A DNA stretch of 64,000 bases from Imbroritus primus (GTDB lineage Bacteria; Pseudomonadota; Gammaproteobacteria; Burkholderiales; Burkholderiaceae): assembly GCA_000272025.2 (NCBI GenBank), contig AKCV02000015.1, forward strand, positions 248,001-312,000, read 5' to 3'. This document shows, piece by piece, positions 10,001-19,136 of the stretch (positions are counted from its first letter, which is position 1; every line of letters starts with the position of its first letter). Made by a program: the position numbers and the translations under genes. The notes under the pieces are model-generated. The model was given only the letters and a program-made list of their open reading frames with translations. It was not told where the DNA came from and ran no database searches.

Positions 10001-13000
10001 GCTGGTGTGCTTGGCATGTCGGATGTGGACGGCAGCCAGGATCTGGCCAAGCAGACAGGCGAGGGCGCAAAGGATTTCCTGTGGTTCCAGGTCTCGGCGC
10101 AGCCAGCCGATGGCAATGGCACGGTGCATGGCGTGCTGCAGCGCTGGAACGGCGCTGCGTGGGTCAATGTCCAGCCGGGCGAATGGCTGCCCAGCAGCCT
10201 GCTGGGGGCGACTGCCGACGGCGGCACCTCCGGCCTGCGCTATGTGCACGATGGCAGCGAGCCCCTGACCTACAACGGCGGACCGTGGGTCACGTTCCAG
10301 TACACCGTGCGCGACGACCTTGGCGATCCGGGCAGTCCATGGGCGACCAACAGTTCCGCGCCGGCCGTAGCGGATGGCAGTGCCGAATCGAATCTGAGCA
10401 ATATCGGCACTGCGACCATCAAGGTGGTTCCGGTCAACGATGCGCCGCAAATTGCCGACAAGCCGGGCGATACCGATCCGGTCATCGGCGGAACCATTGG
10501 CGGCGGCGGTTCGACCACGGGTGCCAACGAGATACTGGCGAACGTTCCCGAAGGTGGATCCGGCATCATTACGAGCGCGCACCTGACGGCGGTCGATTCC
10601 GACAACACCACGGTGCAGCGCCAGTATCGCGTGATCGAGGCGCCGGTATCCGGCAAGCTGATGCTGAACGGCAAGGTGCTGGGCGTAGGCTCGACCTTCA
10701 CCCAGGAAGATATCGACAACAGCCGTCTGCAATATGTTCATGACGGCAGCGAAGTGGGCGCGCTGGTGTCGGATGGCCTCGGCTCGTACCACGACAAGTT
10801 CCTGTTCCGCGTTAGCGATGGTGTGGCCGAAACCGGCAACAAGGCATTCCTGATCACGTTGACGCCGACCAACGACAAGCCGACGGTCCAGACACCCGAT
10901 TCGCTGGAGGTTCTAGGCAACGGGGCCACGCCGACACCGGTACCGGGCGTATCGGTCGATGACCCGGACCTGGCCCACATTACGGCCGGCTCGGAAGAGG
11001 ATTTCATCCGTGTCGAAGTGCAGGTCGTGACCAGCGGCGGTGTGGCCTTGAGCGGCGCGGCGCTGGACTATACCGGTGCCGATCCAACCGTTGGCGGACG
11101 TGCCTTCGTCAGCGGCAAGGGCGTGGCAGGCGATACCCTGGTCATCCAGGGAACGCGCGCACAGGTGAATGCCGCGCTGGCGACGCTGACGGTGCGCTTC
11201 GGCAGCGACGAGGACAGCAGCACCCATCGCATTCGCGTGACGGTCGACGATCGCTTGTACACCAATACAGGCACGCTCGAAACCAGCGGTGCGAACGGCG
11301 GCGTAACGGCTACGGAAAACACCGACGGCACGCCGATCAACGCCGCGAACAATCGTGTCAGCAAGGACATCGTCCTGCTCGCCTCGAATTTCAACGATCC
11401 GCCGACCATTAACAACGGCACGACATACTCCGTCAACGAAGATGGCACTGTCACCCTGGGCGGTTACACCCTGGGCGATGTCGACAGCTTTGGCAAGGAT
11501 GTGACGGTGACAGTCCAGCTGTTCACCGATGCTGGCTTGAGCGTCCTCGCCAATGTCACGACGCAGGGGCGTCTGCAGCTTGGCACGACCACTGGCCTGA
11601 CCAGCGCGACCGGTAACAACGGCAATACGATCGTTCTGACCGGCTCGATGAGCGAGGTGCAGGCAGCGCTGAACAGCCTGAAATTGCAAGCGCGGAACGA
11701 TTTCAACAACGGTCCGTTTTATGTCCGCGCCACGTTCGCCGACTTTGCCCACGCGGGTGGCGGAGAAACCGCCAGCGTGACCAATACGGTCAACGTCGTG
11801 CCGGTGAACGATGCGCCGGTACTGACGGTGCCGGGTAATCAGGTGCTCAACAGCGGGACCTATCTCGATATCACCACGGGTTTCAATGTCCAGGATACGA
11901 AGGACATCAGCCAGGGTGCCACGGACTATATCGAAGTCACGGTGTCGGCGGTTGCGGACGGCGGGCCCTATGGCGCCATCCTGATCCAGAACCAGGCCAA
12001 CGTTACGGTGGCCGGTGACGGCACCGCAACGGTCGTGATCCGCGGGACCAATGCCGATGTCAGCGCAGCGCTTGGTTCCATGCGCTACACCCCGGCCAAT
12101 CCTAATGTCGACAAGATCGTGACCATCAATGTCATCGCCGATGACCGCAACGGCGGCGTCGGCAACGGCAAGGAAGGTACAGGGATCGATGGCAACAATA
12201 CCCATCAGGGCAGCTTCACCATCACGGTGTCCGGGACCAATGATGCCCCCGTGGTGACAGCGCCGCCAACGGTGTCGGTTCCCGAGGACAGCACATCCTT
12301 TGCGCTGACGGGCATTTCCTACACGGACACTGATGATTTCGGCGGTGTGCAGCGGGTGACCCTGGCGGTCACGCACGGCACGCTCAGTCTTGGCACGACC
12401 ACCGGCCTGACCTTTGTGGCAGGCGCCAGCACCGGCACTGCCACCATCACCATCGAGGGAACCAAGGTGGCGATCAACGCGGCGCTGGCCAGCCTGAGCT
12501 ATACGCCGACCGCAAACTACCACGGCGGCGCGACGCTGACTGTAACGGCGGATGACCGGGGCCTGGTGGGGACCGGCGGTATCCAAACGGACACCAGGAC
12601 CGTGGCCATTACCGTGACACCGATTAATGACCGGCCTACGGCTGCGACCGATATCGTGCTGCCGGCCGTGATCGAGGATACGGCGTCGCCTGGCGCGACC
12701 CTGTCCGGTATGGCGTTCGGCTACAGCGATGCGACCGACAACCAGACCGACAGCGGCGGCAACACCACATACACCGATCTCTCGTATGTCGCCATCATCG
12801 GCAATACGGCGACCGCCGCGCAAGGCGAGTGGCAGGTGTCGGACGGGGCCGGCGGCTGGATCACCGTGCCGACGGCAGGCCTTGGCCTGGCCAGTGCGCT
12901 GATCGTGCCCGCCGACCGGCAAGTGCGCTTCGTGCCCGCTGCCGACTTCAACGGTACGCCGGGACAGTTGACCGTGCGCCTCGCAGATGGCTCAGTGAAC

Positions 13001-16000
13001 CTGAGCGGAGCCGGCCGCGTCAGTACGGATGCGGCTACGCGCTTCGACATCAGCCAAGCGGTCAACGGCGGCACGACCCAGACCGGCGCGTGGAACGCCG
13101 TGGACCGCACGATCAGCATCAGCGTAACCGCGCGTAACGATGCGCCGATCAAAACCGGCGATCCAGCCGCGGTGCAGATCGACGAGGATGCCGCCAACCC
13201 TGCAGGCCATACCGTGGGGAGCCTGTTCGGCGGCGTATTCTCGGATGCCAAGGATACGGTGCCCGGGGGCTCCAGTGCCAACAGCCTGGCGGGCATCGCC
13301 ATTACTGGCGTGACCACCGACAAGGGTATCTGGGAATACTACGATACCGCGACCAGCACCTGGCTCCAGATACCGGACGACGCTTCCGAAGGGAACGCTT
13401 TCGTACTGGGTATCAATGATCAGATCCGCTTCCGCTCGACCACGCAGGACTACCACGGCACGCCGGCAGATGCACTGAAGGCGCGCCTGATCGACAACTC
13501 GGCCGGTACCGTGGTGACCGGCGCGCGCGTTGACGTCATGGATGCCAATGCCGGTGGCAGCACGCCCTACAGCAATTCGGATAACGAAGTGGCGCTGGGT
13601 GCGGTGGTTCGCCCGCTCAACGATGCGCCGGTGCTGAGCGGCACCAGCACTGAGCCCACCTTTTCCGAAGGCGGCAGCGCGGTGGCACTGATTGCCAATG
13701 GCGGAGCAAGCGAGGTCGACCTGCCGGGCACGGTCACATTCGGCGGCGGCACCCTGACGGTCTCGCTCGACAACTACCGGCCGGGCGATGTACTGAGCCT
13801 CGCCGGCGTGCCGGAAGGCGTGGCCAGCGTCACGGGCGGCAACGGTGCCGCACTGGTCATTACCCTGAATACGGCAGCCACGCCGGCGACACTTGGCGCC
13901 ATCCTCGAGGCTATCCGCTTCAGCAACACCAGCGATGACCCGACGATGATCAAGTCCGGTACGCTGGATGCCGACCGCGTGTTCTCCATCGTCCTCAACG
14001 ATGGCAACAACACCAACGGCAGCGCCAACGCGGGCGGCCCGGCCAGCCTGAACTCGAACATCCTGAGCGGGACGATCACCATCGCGCCGGTCAACGATCC
14101 GCCCCAGGCGACCGACAATACCAATGCGGTGACGGAGGATAGCGGTGTCGTCATCAGTGGCAACGTGCGCTCCGACCACACCCCAGACAGCGACCCCGAT
14201 ACCCCATTCAATGGTCTCACCGTGACGCAGGTATCGTCTGTCAGCGGCAATAGTGGTGCCACCACGCCAGGCAGTACCAGTGCCAGCAATGGCATGATCC
14301 TCACCGGCAAGTACGGCACGCTGGTGATCGGCGCGGACGGTAGCTACACCTATACGCTCGACAACAGCAACACGACGGTGAATGCCCTCAAGGCCGGCGA
14401 GCAGTTGACTGACGAAGTGTTCACCTACACCTTGTCCGATGGCGCGCTGACCGATACCGCGACGCTCACGATTACCATCGCCGGCGCGGATGATGTGCCG
14501 TCCGTGGTCGGTTCGTTGCCTGACCAGTCCGGCGAAGATGCGGATACCGGCATTAGCATTCCGACGGCGGGCGGGTTCACCGATCCGGAAGGCGACCCGC
14601 TGACCTATACCGCCACGGGGCTGCCACCGGGCCTGACGATCAATACCTCGACGGGGCTGATCACGGGCACGCTCGATCCGTCGGCATCGCAAGGCGGCAC
14701 GGGGGGCAATCCGCCGGGCACCTATACGGTAGTAGTCGAGGCGGACGATGGCAAGGGCAATACCGTCACGCAGACCTTTACCTATACCGTGGCCAATCCG
14801 CCGCCGACTGCGGTCGACGATGTGGTTGTCACGCCGGAAGATACGCCGGCCACGGGCAATGTCCTGACTAATGATACCGACCCGGATGGCGATACGCTGA
14901 CGGTGACCGGCTACGTCGTTGGTGGCACGCCGGTGACGGTCACGCCGGGCGTGCCAGGTGTAATCTTCATCCCGGGTGCCGGCACGCTGTCGATCGGCAG
15001 CGATGGCAGCTATACCTTTACGTCGGTCCCTGACTGGCATGGTACCGTCCCGACGGTAACCTACACAATGACCGATAGCGAGGGCGGCACGAGGACTGCC
15101 GAACTGCGCATCACGGTGACGCCGGTGGCCGATATCGATCACGATACTGCGACCACGCATGCCAACCAGCCGGTCAATATCGCCGTTCTCGGCAACGACT
15201 CGTTCGAGGGGGCGACACCCGTCGTTTCCGTGGCGCCGAGTGACGGACCGTCGCATGGCACGGTGACTGTCCAGCCGGATGGCACGATCGACTACACCCC
15301 GGCCGCCGGGTATGTGGGGACCGATACCTTCACCTATACCGTCACAAGCGGCGGGCGCACTGAAACGGCTACGGTCACCATTACCATCACCAACGCACCA
15401 CCGGTGCCGTTGCCTGATACGGCAACCACGCCGGAAGACACTCCGGTGAGTGGCAACGTACTTGGCAACGATGGCGATCCGGATGGCGATCCGCTGACCG
15501 TGACGGAATTCGAGGTCGGCGGCAGGAGCTATCCGCCAGGGACGACGGCGACGATCCCGGGCATTGGTACTCTGGTCATCAACCCGGATGGCAGCTATCT
15601 CTTCACACCGGACAAGGACTGGAACGGCACCGTTCCGCCCGTGCGCTATACCGTCAGCGATGGCAACAACAGTGGTACGGCGACCTCGACGCTGACCATT
15701 ATCGTGACGCCGGTACAGGATCCGCCGGTAGCGATCGACGACCGCGGCCACTCGCCGGACGGCCGTCCGGTCACGATTCCGGTGCTCGGCAATGATTCCG
15801 ACCCGGACGGCGATTCACTGACGGTAACGGAAATCGGCGGCAAGCCGATCGCTCCAGGCGGCACCGTACAGATTCAGGAAGGTACCGTGCGGCTCGAGCC
15901 GGATGGTAGCCTGACCTTTATTCCGAATCCGGGTGTGCAGGGCGAAGTGGTCTTTACCTATGGCATCACCGATGGCAATGGCGGCTATGACACGGCGCGT

Positions 16001-16717
16001 GTGACGATCGTGGTCGTACCGGAGCCCGCAGTCGGCACGCCGCCGGCCACGCTGCCGCCGCAGCCAGGCATCGCGAGCCCGCTGATCGCCGATCCATTGC
16101 GTGAGCCCGGCGTGTTCTATGAGGGCGACCGTGTCGATACGGTGCGGCGCCTGCCGCAGCTCATGCATCCGATCGAATATGTCAACCGTGAAGTCAATGC
16201 CGCGCAGGATGCCCGTGCCGCTCAGGATCCCGCGTTGTTCAGCGATCCGGCATTCATGCCAGCAGACGAGTTGCGCAGTTCGACCATTGGCGCAGGGCTC
16301 GGATTCGATCCGAGCGTATTCGTGCAGCAGGCGGTGCACCAGGCGCAGCGCGATGCCCGTTTCCTGCGGCACGTCGTCGAGGCGCGTCTCAGTCGCTTGT
16401 CGCTGGGTAGCGACCGCTTGATCCCCACACCGGAGTTGCTGCAGCCTGATGCCGGCAATCTGTTCCAGCCGGTCGGCGCACCTCAGCGCAGTGACACCGA
16501 TCAGCCGCGCGAGGCCATTGCACCGGAAGACGGGGTGGCTGCCCAGCGTGGCGATGCCACGCCAGTGGCAGGCGGCAACGATGCCGCAACAGTTCTTGCC
16601 ATGGCATCGGATATGCCGGCACGGGCTGCGCCGTCCTTCTCCGAGCAACTGCGTGGCGGTACCGGCCGCTTGCCACTTAGTGCCCGCGCTGCGCAGCCCG
16701 TGGCGGCACATTCCTGA
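7031..16717 (+). CDS. Giant LEPR/DUF4347 surface protein with cadherin-like repeats (putative adhesin)
   Basis: A 3228-residue protein. A basic N-terminus with LEPRILFDGAA (residues 26-36) matches the LEPR-xLL motif of large exported proteins. Residues 75-245 form a DUF4347 domain with HIISHG (H140) and LLYGCD (C183), spaced like the His-Cys dyad of caspase-fold peptidases. About 16 beta-sandwich modules follow (residues 245-3000). Many are Cadherin_3/CSPG type (R.VHDGSE...F.VSDG), joined by VNDAP-like linkers; the last four are Ig-like/tandem-95 type (PEDTP..GNVL.ND.DPDGD). A proline-rich hinge and a helical tail ending near SFSEQL close the protein. No RTX nonapeptides are visible. The start could also be Met10 (7058). 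It probably acts in surface adhesion. Confidence 0.88.
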   Translation: MKRRLPKPAMKNAKPRFRPASRAVALEPRILFDGAAAVAAADIFADPHAGSVDQPVAERQQDPAPPAVEATPSKPAGAGGGVLVVIDARVADYQSLLADLPANVTVRVIGNDESGLAAIGEALANGQGGHGFDAVHIISHGTSGSVTLGSDTVNADTLAARQGEVQGWAAHLGPEADILLYGCDVAEGAAGTAFLAQLAHLTGADIAASSDSTGAAGKGGDWELEQQTGSIEAEVVFRPSTLDGYSALLANVTFTDANGPSVRTGAEDTEFAIAGIVMANPDNSANMTLRIQTTDGIARIASLGNVTITAGSNGSNDFTLSGSLADLNAALASLRFTADADQNGSAPGFTPQIVLTATDVDNGGTGTLVVSNLAVTAVNDAPDLSTGVGLEVDERGSVSLSLGQLASSASALDADIATGQQVIAQQMVQITSLPTHGTLTYKGGAVTIGMVVPVTELGSLVYTHNGADLSAPGTDSFGIAVSDGGGGVTPGTIDINIAPSNVDPVITGAPTLIEGQVKPVAPSIDLGDAFDTLANSTITLDNIVTGGQGVFFLDMNGDNQVDPGEEITGPLILTATQAANLSTWLKFRHNGSEPDAPGAVMPSYRITVTDAGGGTGTASVPVSKTITLDVVPNNDDPTLDNSHGTAGSALPVSEGAVTTITSGMLQASDTDRNPANPSQTTPDNHLVYSIESRPAHGEIQVYVGGGLGPDSDGWIVLGEGGRFTQAQIDAGHVRYYQTTDLTTDTLDGFTFTVRDSAFGYDVWTDPANPTGGREGGVRDTPDGPIAVQSFHFGVTASNNPHTNPYTGDPRPATPGYGGEDMRYDFMPGAMTNGNGTVTWHEANLGTSGGYVIDNTMLDYTITRTDTRGTPDPSDDVSITLSPEETVYTLTSQPANGKIERNIGTPGAPNWVVVHTNGQFTQQEINDGSIRFVHDGSEEHTASFSYIVSDGTENHHADAFTVDVTPTNDRPVASGGATQVAEGNNNTVRLGAGVLGMSDVDGSQDLAKQTGEGAKDFLWFQVSAQPADGNGTVHGVLQRWNGAAWVNVQPGEWLPSSLLGATADGGTSGLRYVHDGSEPLTYNGGPWVTFQYTVRDDLGDPGSPWATNSSAPAVADGSAESNLSNIGTATIKVVPVNDAPQIADKPGDTDPVIGGTIGGGGSTTGANEILANVPEGGSGIITSAHLTAVDSDNTTVQRQYRVIEAPVSGKLMLNGKVLGVGSTFTQEDIDNSRLQYVHDGSEVGALVSDGLGSYHDKFLFRVSDGVAETGNKAFLITLTPTNDKPTVQTPDSLEVLGNGATPTPVPGVSVDDPDLAHITAGSEEDFIRVEVQVVTSGGVALSGAALDYTGADPTVGGRAFVSGKGVAGDTLVIQGTRAQVNAALATLTVRFGSDEDSSTHRIRVTVDDRLYTNTGTLETSGANGGVTATENTDGTPINAANNRVSKDIVLLASNFNDPPTINNGTTYSVNEDGTVTLGGYTLGDVDSFGKDVTVTVQLFTDAGLSVLANVTTQGRLQLGTTTGLTSATGNNGNTIVLTGSMSEVQAALNSLKLQARNDFNNGPFYVRATFADFAHAGGGETASVTNTVNVVPVNDAPVLTVPGNQVLNSGTYLDITTGFNVQDTKDISQGATDYIEVTVSAVADGGPYGAILIQNQANVTVAGDGTATVVIRGTNADVSAALGSMRYTPANPNVDKIVTINVIADDRNGGVGNGKEGTGIDGNNTHQGSFTITVSGTNDAPVVTAPPTVSVPEDSTSFALTGISYTDTDDFGGVQRVTLAVTHGTLSLGTTTGLTFVAGASTGTATITIEGTKVAINAALASLSYTPTANYHGGATLTVTADDRGLVGTGGIQTDTRTVAITVTPINDRPTAATDIVLPAVIEDTASPGATLSGMAFGYSDATDNQTDSGGNTTYTDLSYVAIIGNTATAAQGEWQVSDGAGGWITVPTAGLGLASALIVPADRQVRFVPAADFNGTPGQLTVRLADGSVNLSGAGRVSTDAATRFDISQAVNGGTTQTGAWNAVDRTISISVTARNDAPIKTGDPAAVQIDEDAANPAGHTVGSLFGGVFSDAKDTVPGGSSANSLAGIAITGVTTDKGIWEYYDTATSTWLQIPDDASEGNAFVLGINDQIRFRSTTQDYHGTPADALKARLIDNSAGTVVTGARVDVMDANAGGSTPYSNSDNEVALGAVVRPLNDAPVLSGTSTEPTFSEGGSAVALIANGGASEVDLPGTVTFGGGTLTVSLDNYRPGDVLSLAGVPEGVASVTGGNGAALVITLNTAATPATLGAILEAIRFSNTSDDPTMIKSGTLDADRVFSIVLNDGNNTNGSANAGGPASLNSNILSGTITIAPVNDPPQATDNTNAVTEDSGVVISGNVRSDHTPDSDPDTPFNGLTVTQVSSVSGNSGATTPGSTSASNGMILTGKYGTLVIGADGSYTYTLDNSNTTVNALKAGEQLTDEVFTYTLSDGALTDTATLTITIAGADDVPSVVGSLPDQSGEDADTGISIPTAGGFTDPEGDPLTYTATGLPPGLTINTSTGLITGTLDPSASQGGTGGNPPGTYTVVVEADDGKGNTVTQTFTYTVANPPPTAVDDVVVTPEDTPATGNVLTNDTDPDGDTLTVTGYVVGGTPVTVTPGVPGVIFIPGAGTLSIGSDGSYTFTSVPDWHGTVPTVTYTMTDSEGGTRTAELRITVTPVADIDHDTATTHANQPVNIAVLGNDSFEGATPVVSVAPSDGPSHGTVTVQPDGTIDYTPAAGYVGTDTFTYTVTSGGRTETATVTITITNAPPVPLPDTATTPEDTPVSGNVLGNDGDPDGDPLTVTEFEVGGRSYPPGTTATIPGIGTLVINPDGSYLFTPDKDWNGTVPPVRYTVSDGNNSGTATSTLTIIVTPVQDPPVAIDDRGHSPDGRPVTIPVLGNDSDPDGDSLTVTEIGGKPIAPGGTVQIQEGTVRLEPDGSLTFIPNPGVQGEVVFTYGITDGNGGYDTARVTIVVVPEPAVGTPPATLPPQPGIASPLIADPLREPGVFYEGDRVDTVRRLPQLMHPIEYVNREVNAAQDARAAQDPALFSDPAFMPADELRSSTIGAGLGFDPSVFVQQAVHQAQRDARFLRHVVEARLSRLSLGSDRLIPTPELLQPDAGNLFQPVGAPQRSDTDQPREAIAPEDGVAAQRGDATPVAGGNDAATVLAMASDMPARAAPSFSEQLRGGTGRLPLSARAAQPVAAHS
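8161..16020 (+). repeat. Tandem cadherin/CSPG/Ig-like modules within the giant adhesin
   Basis: Linkers of the form V-N-D-A-P or variants recur at about 8161, 8926, 9923, 10431, 10862, 11799, 12235, 12619, 13132, 13614, 14089, 14480, 14793, 15115, 15390 and 15709. They mark modules of roughly 260-1000 bases. The modules are diverged rather than identical at DNA level, which suggests old duplications. The last four share PEDTP and DPDGD motifs, the latter acidic and likely Ca2+-binding. Boundaries are by eye. Confidence 0.75.
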
Positions 16718-16746
16718 TTCGCTTTCATCGCATTCATAACGAAAAA

Positions 16747-18288
16747 ATGTTGACGCTCATGAACCGTAAAACCAGCACCTCCCTCCTGGCACGCCATGGC
16801 CGAACGCTGACGGTCTCCTGCCTGACCTTGCTTCTCGTCGGTTGCGGCACGGTCAAGCCTGTGCCGTACACGGCAGAAGAAATCAAGGATCGCGTCACCA
16901 CCGACCGGATCGGCATGTATGCCGACCAGGAACCGGTATCCGGCCCGATCACTTTCCATGAGGCGGCGGCACGCGCCCTGAAGTACAACCTCGACTACCG
17001 CCTGAAGCTGATGGAAGACGCCCTCAGCAAGAGCCTGCACGACGTCTCCACCTACGAGATGCTGCCGCGTGTGGTGGCAGGTGCGGGCTATGTTAACCGG
17101 AACAATGATTCGGGTGGCCGCTCGATCGGCATCGAAGACCGGGTCGAGACGCTGCGTCCCTCCACCTCGCAGGAGCGTGAGCGCGGGCTGGCGAGCCTGA
17201 CGTTCTCGTGGAATGCGCTGGATTTCGGCGTGTCGTACTATCGCGCCCAGCAGAAGGCGGACCAGGTCCTGATGGCAGAAGAGCGGCGCCGCAAGGTTGC
17301 GCAGAACGTGCTGCAGGATGTGCGTAACAGCTACTGGCGCGCGTTGGGCGCACAGCAGCTGATCGATCGTGTCGATGCGCTGCTGGTCCGTGTGAACTCG
17401 GCGCTGGTGCGTTCCAAGCAGGTCGAAAAGGATGGCCTGATGCCGCAGGCGCAGGTGCTAGCCTATCAGCGCGCCCTGCTTGACGCCGTGAACCTGCTGA
17501 CGCTGCGCCGTCAGGACCTGGAACTGGCACGCGCCGAGCTGACGGCCCTGATGTCCATACCGCCGGGCACGCGCTATCGCCTGGCCGAGGAACCGCAGCG
17601 TGCGCTGCCGGCCATGCCAGCCGACGTGGAGGCACTCGAGCTGCTGGCGCTACAGCGCCGCCCAGAGATCATGGAAGAGTGGTACCGCAAGCGCGTGACC
17701 GAGAATGACATCAAGGCCGCCAAGCTGCTGTTGTGGCCGAACCTGAATCTTGATGCCGGCCTGCAGTATGACTCCAATCGCTACAACTACAACCCGAGCT
17801 GGGTGGACGTTGGTGTGCGCCTGTCCTGGAACGTCCTCAAGCTGGTCCAATGGCCGGCGCTGCAGCGTGCCCATGAGCACCAGAACAAGACCGATGACAT
17901 GCGCCGCATGGCGTTGTCGATGGCGGTGCTGACGCAGGTGCGCGTGGGCACCATGCGCTACGGCCTGTCGCTGGCGGAACTCGAGTTCGCGGAAGAAAGC
18001 TTGCGTGTCGATCAGCGCCTGCTGAATTACGCCAAGGCGGCGGCCAAGAGCCGTTTCGACTCCGAACTGGAAGTGATCCGAGCCGAGGCCCGTGCGCTTC
18101 TGGCGGAATACCAGCGCTATGTGGCATATGCCAACGCCCAGGCTGCGTGGGGGCGTGTGTATAACTCGGTCGGCCTCGACGTGCTGCCGAAGGAAATCGA
18201 AAGCAACGATGTCAAGACCCTGGCTAGTGCGATTGAATCGACCATGCAGGAATGGCAGGGCATAGTGTTCAAGACTGCTGCCAAGTAA
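16747..18288 (+). CDS. TolC-family outer membrane lipoprotein
   Basis: A 513-residue protein with a lipoprotein signal (LLLVGC, acylated C33) and the two long coiled-coil repeats of the outer membrane efflux protein family. The ITFHEAAARALKYNL start of the first repeat is near residue 59; the second half carries RRPEIMEEWYRK and LLLWPNLNL. It should form a trimeric outer-membrane and periplasmic channel. It starts 29 bases after the giant adhesin and is followed at 14 bases by an adaptor gene, so it is the likely exit duct for the adhesin. The start might instead be Met5 at 16759; neither start has a strong ribosome-binding site. Confidence 0.87.
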   Translation: MLTLMNRKTSTSLLARHGRTLTVSCLTLLLVGCGTVKPVPYTAEEIKDRVTTDRIGMYADQEPVSGPITFHEAAARALKYNLDYRLKLMEDALSKSLHDVSTYEMLPRVVAGAGYVNRNNDSGGRSIGIEDRVETLRPSTSQERERGLASLTFSWNALDFGVSYYRAQQKADQVLMAEERRRKVAQNVLQDVRNSYWRALGAQQLIDRVDALLVRVNSALVRSKQVEKDGLMPQAQVLAYQRALLDAVNLLTLRRQDLELARAELTALMSIPPGTRYRLAEEPQRALPAMPADVEALELLALQRRPEIMEEWYRKRVTENDIKAAKLLLWPNLNLDAGLQYDSNRYNYNPSWVDVGVRLSWNVLKLVQWPALQRAHEHQNKTDDMRRMALSMAVLTQVRVGTMRYGLSLAELEFAEESLRVDQRLLNYAKAAAKSRFDSELEVIRAEARALLAEYQRYVAYANAQAAWGRVYNSVGLDVLPKEIESNDVKTLASAIESTMQEWQGIVFKTAAK

Positions 18289-18302
18289 TGCAAGGAATGA
18301 TA

Positions 18303-19124
18303 ATGAAGTTGAGTACTGCGGGCATGAAACTGCAAGATATCTGGGTGGCCGCAAGCCTGCTGCTGGCAGGCGCAGTGCAGGCTGCGCCAGGGGCGCCGGC
18401 TCAGACCGCTACAGCTGCCGCTCCCGTTGCAGCAGCACCTGCGGCGACCGCGCGCGTGAATCCGGATGCGATCCGCGTGTTGCTGAGTCCCGAACTCGAA
18501 ACCACTCTGGTGGCCCAGACCATGGGCCGCATCTCGAGCCTGCAGGCATCGCTGGGTAGTCGTGTGGTGAAGGGCCGTCCCGTCGTGACGTTCGATTGCG
18601 GTGAAGCCACCGCGCGGTTGCGCATGGCGCAGGCTGAATACGATTCGGCGCGCGAAACGCATGACGTCAAGAAGCGCCTGCGCGAGCTCGATGCAGCCGG
18701 TGACATGGAAGTGACGCTGGCTGAATCGGCCGCCGAGCGCGGCAAGGCGCAGATTGCCCTGGCACGCGTGCAGGTGTCGCAGTGCACGGTGCCGGCGCCA
18801 TTCACGGGCCGCGTGGTGCGTATCCATGTCAAGCCGCACCAGGGCGTCAATGCCGGTGCACCTCTGGTCGAGCTGGTTAGCGATGGTCCGCTCAAGCTGC
18901 GCCTGAACGTGCCATCGCGGTTGCTGCGCACGCTGAAGACCGGTACGCCGTTCGAGGTGGATATCGACGAGACGGGACGCAGCTATCCGGCCAAGGTGAC
19001 GGCCATCAATGCGCGTGTCGATGCGGTGGCCCAGACGGTGGAGCTTGAAGCCCGCCTGGATGGCAAGCACGATGAACTGTTGGCAGGTATGAGCGGCAAT
19101 GCGCGTTTCAAGGCAGCCCAGTAA
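18303..19124 (+). CDS. Periplasmic adaptor of the HlyD/RND (MFP) family
   Basis: I chose ATG 18303 because AAGGA lies 6 bases upstream. The product has 273 residues. A signal peptide (about 1-27) is followed by an alanine/proline-rich spacer. Next come a lipoyl-like half-motif (GRISSLQASLGSRVVKG), a short alpha-hairpin, the second lipoyl half (APFTGRVVRIHVKPHQGVNAG) and a beta-barrel. There is no N-terminal membrane anchor beyond the signal, as in RND-type adaptors. It lies 14 bases after the TolC-like gene and presumably bridges that channel to the inner-membrane proteins encoded next. Confidence 0.82.
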   Translation: MKLSTAGMKLQDIWVAASLLLAGAVQAAPGAPAQTATAAAPVAAAPAATARVNPDAIRVLLSPELETTLVAQTMGRISSLQASLGSRVVKGRPVVTFDCGEATARLRMAQAEYDSARETHDVKKRLRELDAAGDMEVTLAESAAERGKAQIALARVQVSQCTVPAPFTGRVVRIHVKPHQGVNAGAPLVELVSDGPLKLRLNVPSRLLRTLKTGTPFEVDIDETGRSYPAKVTAINARVDAVAQTVELEARLDGKHDELLAGMSGNARFKAAQ

Positions 19125-19136
19125 GACGTCAACATC

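Noticed and set aside
7568-10792. Very long minus-strand open frames opposite the giant adhesin (also 10913-12922 and 12992-15751)
   Set aside because: They mirror the codon pattern of the GC-rich repeat gene, are rich in Arg/Ala/His/Ile/Asp/Gly without domains, and have no ribosome-binding sites. They are antisense artefacts.
8161-16020. Regularly spaced motifs as a possible CRISPR-like array
   Set aside because: The repeats are protein-level, diverged at DNA level and far too widely spaced.
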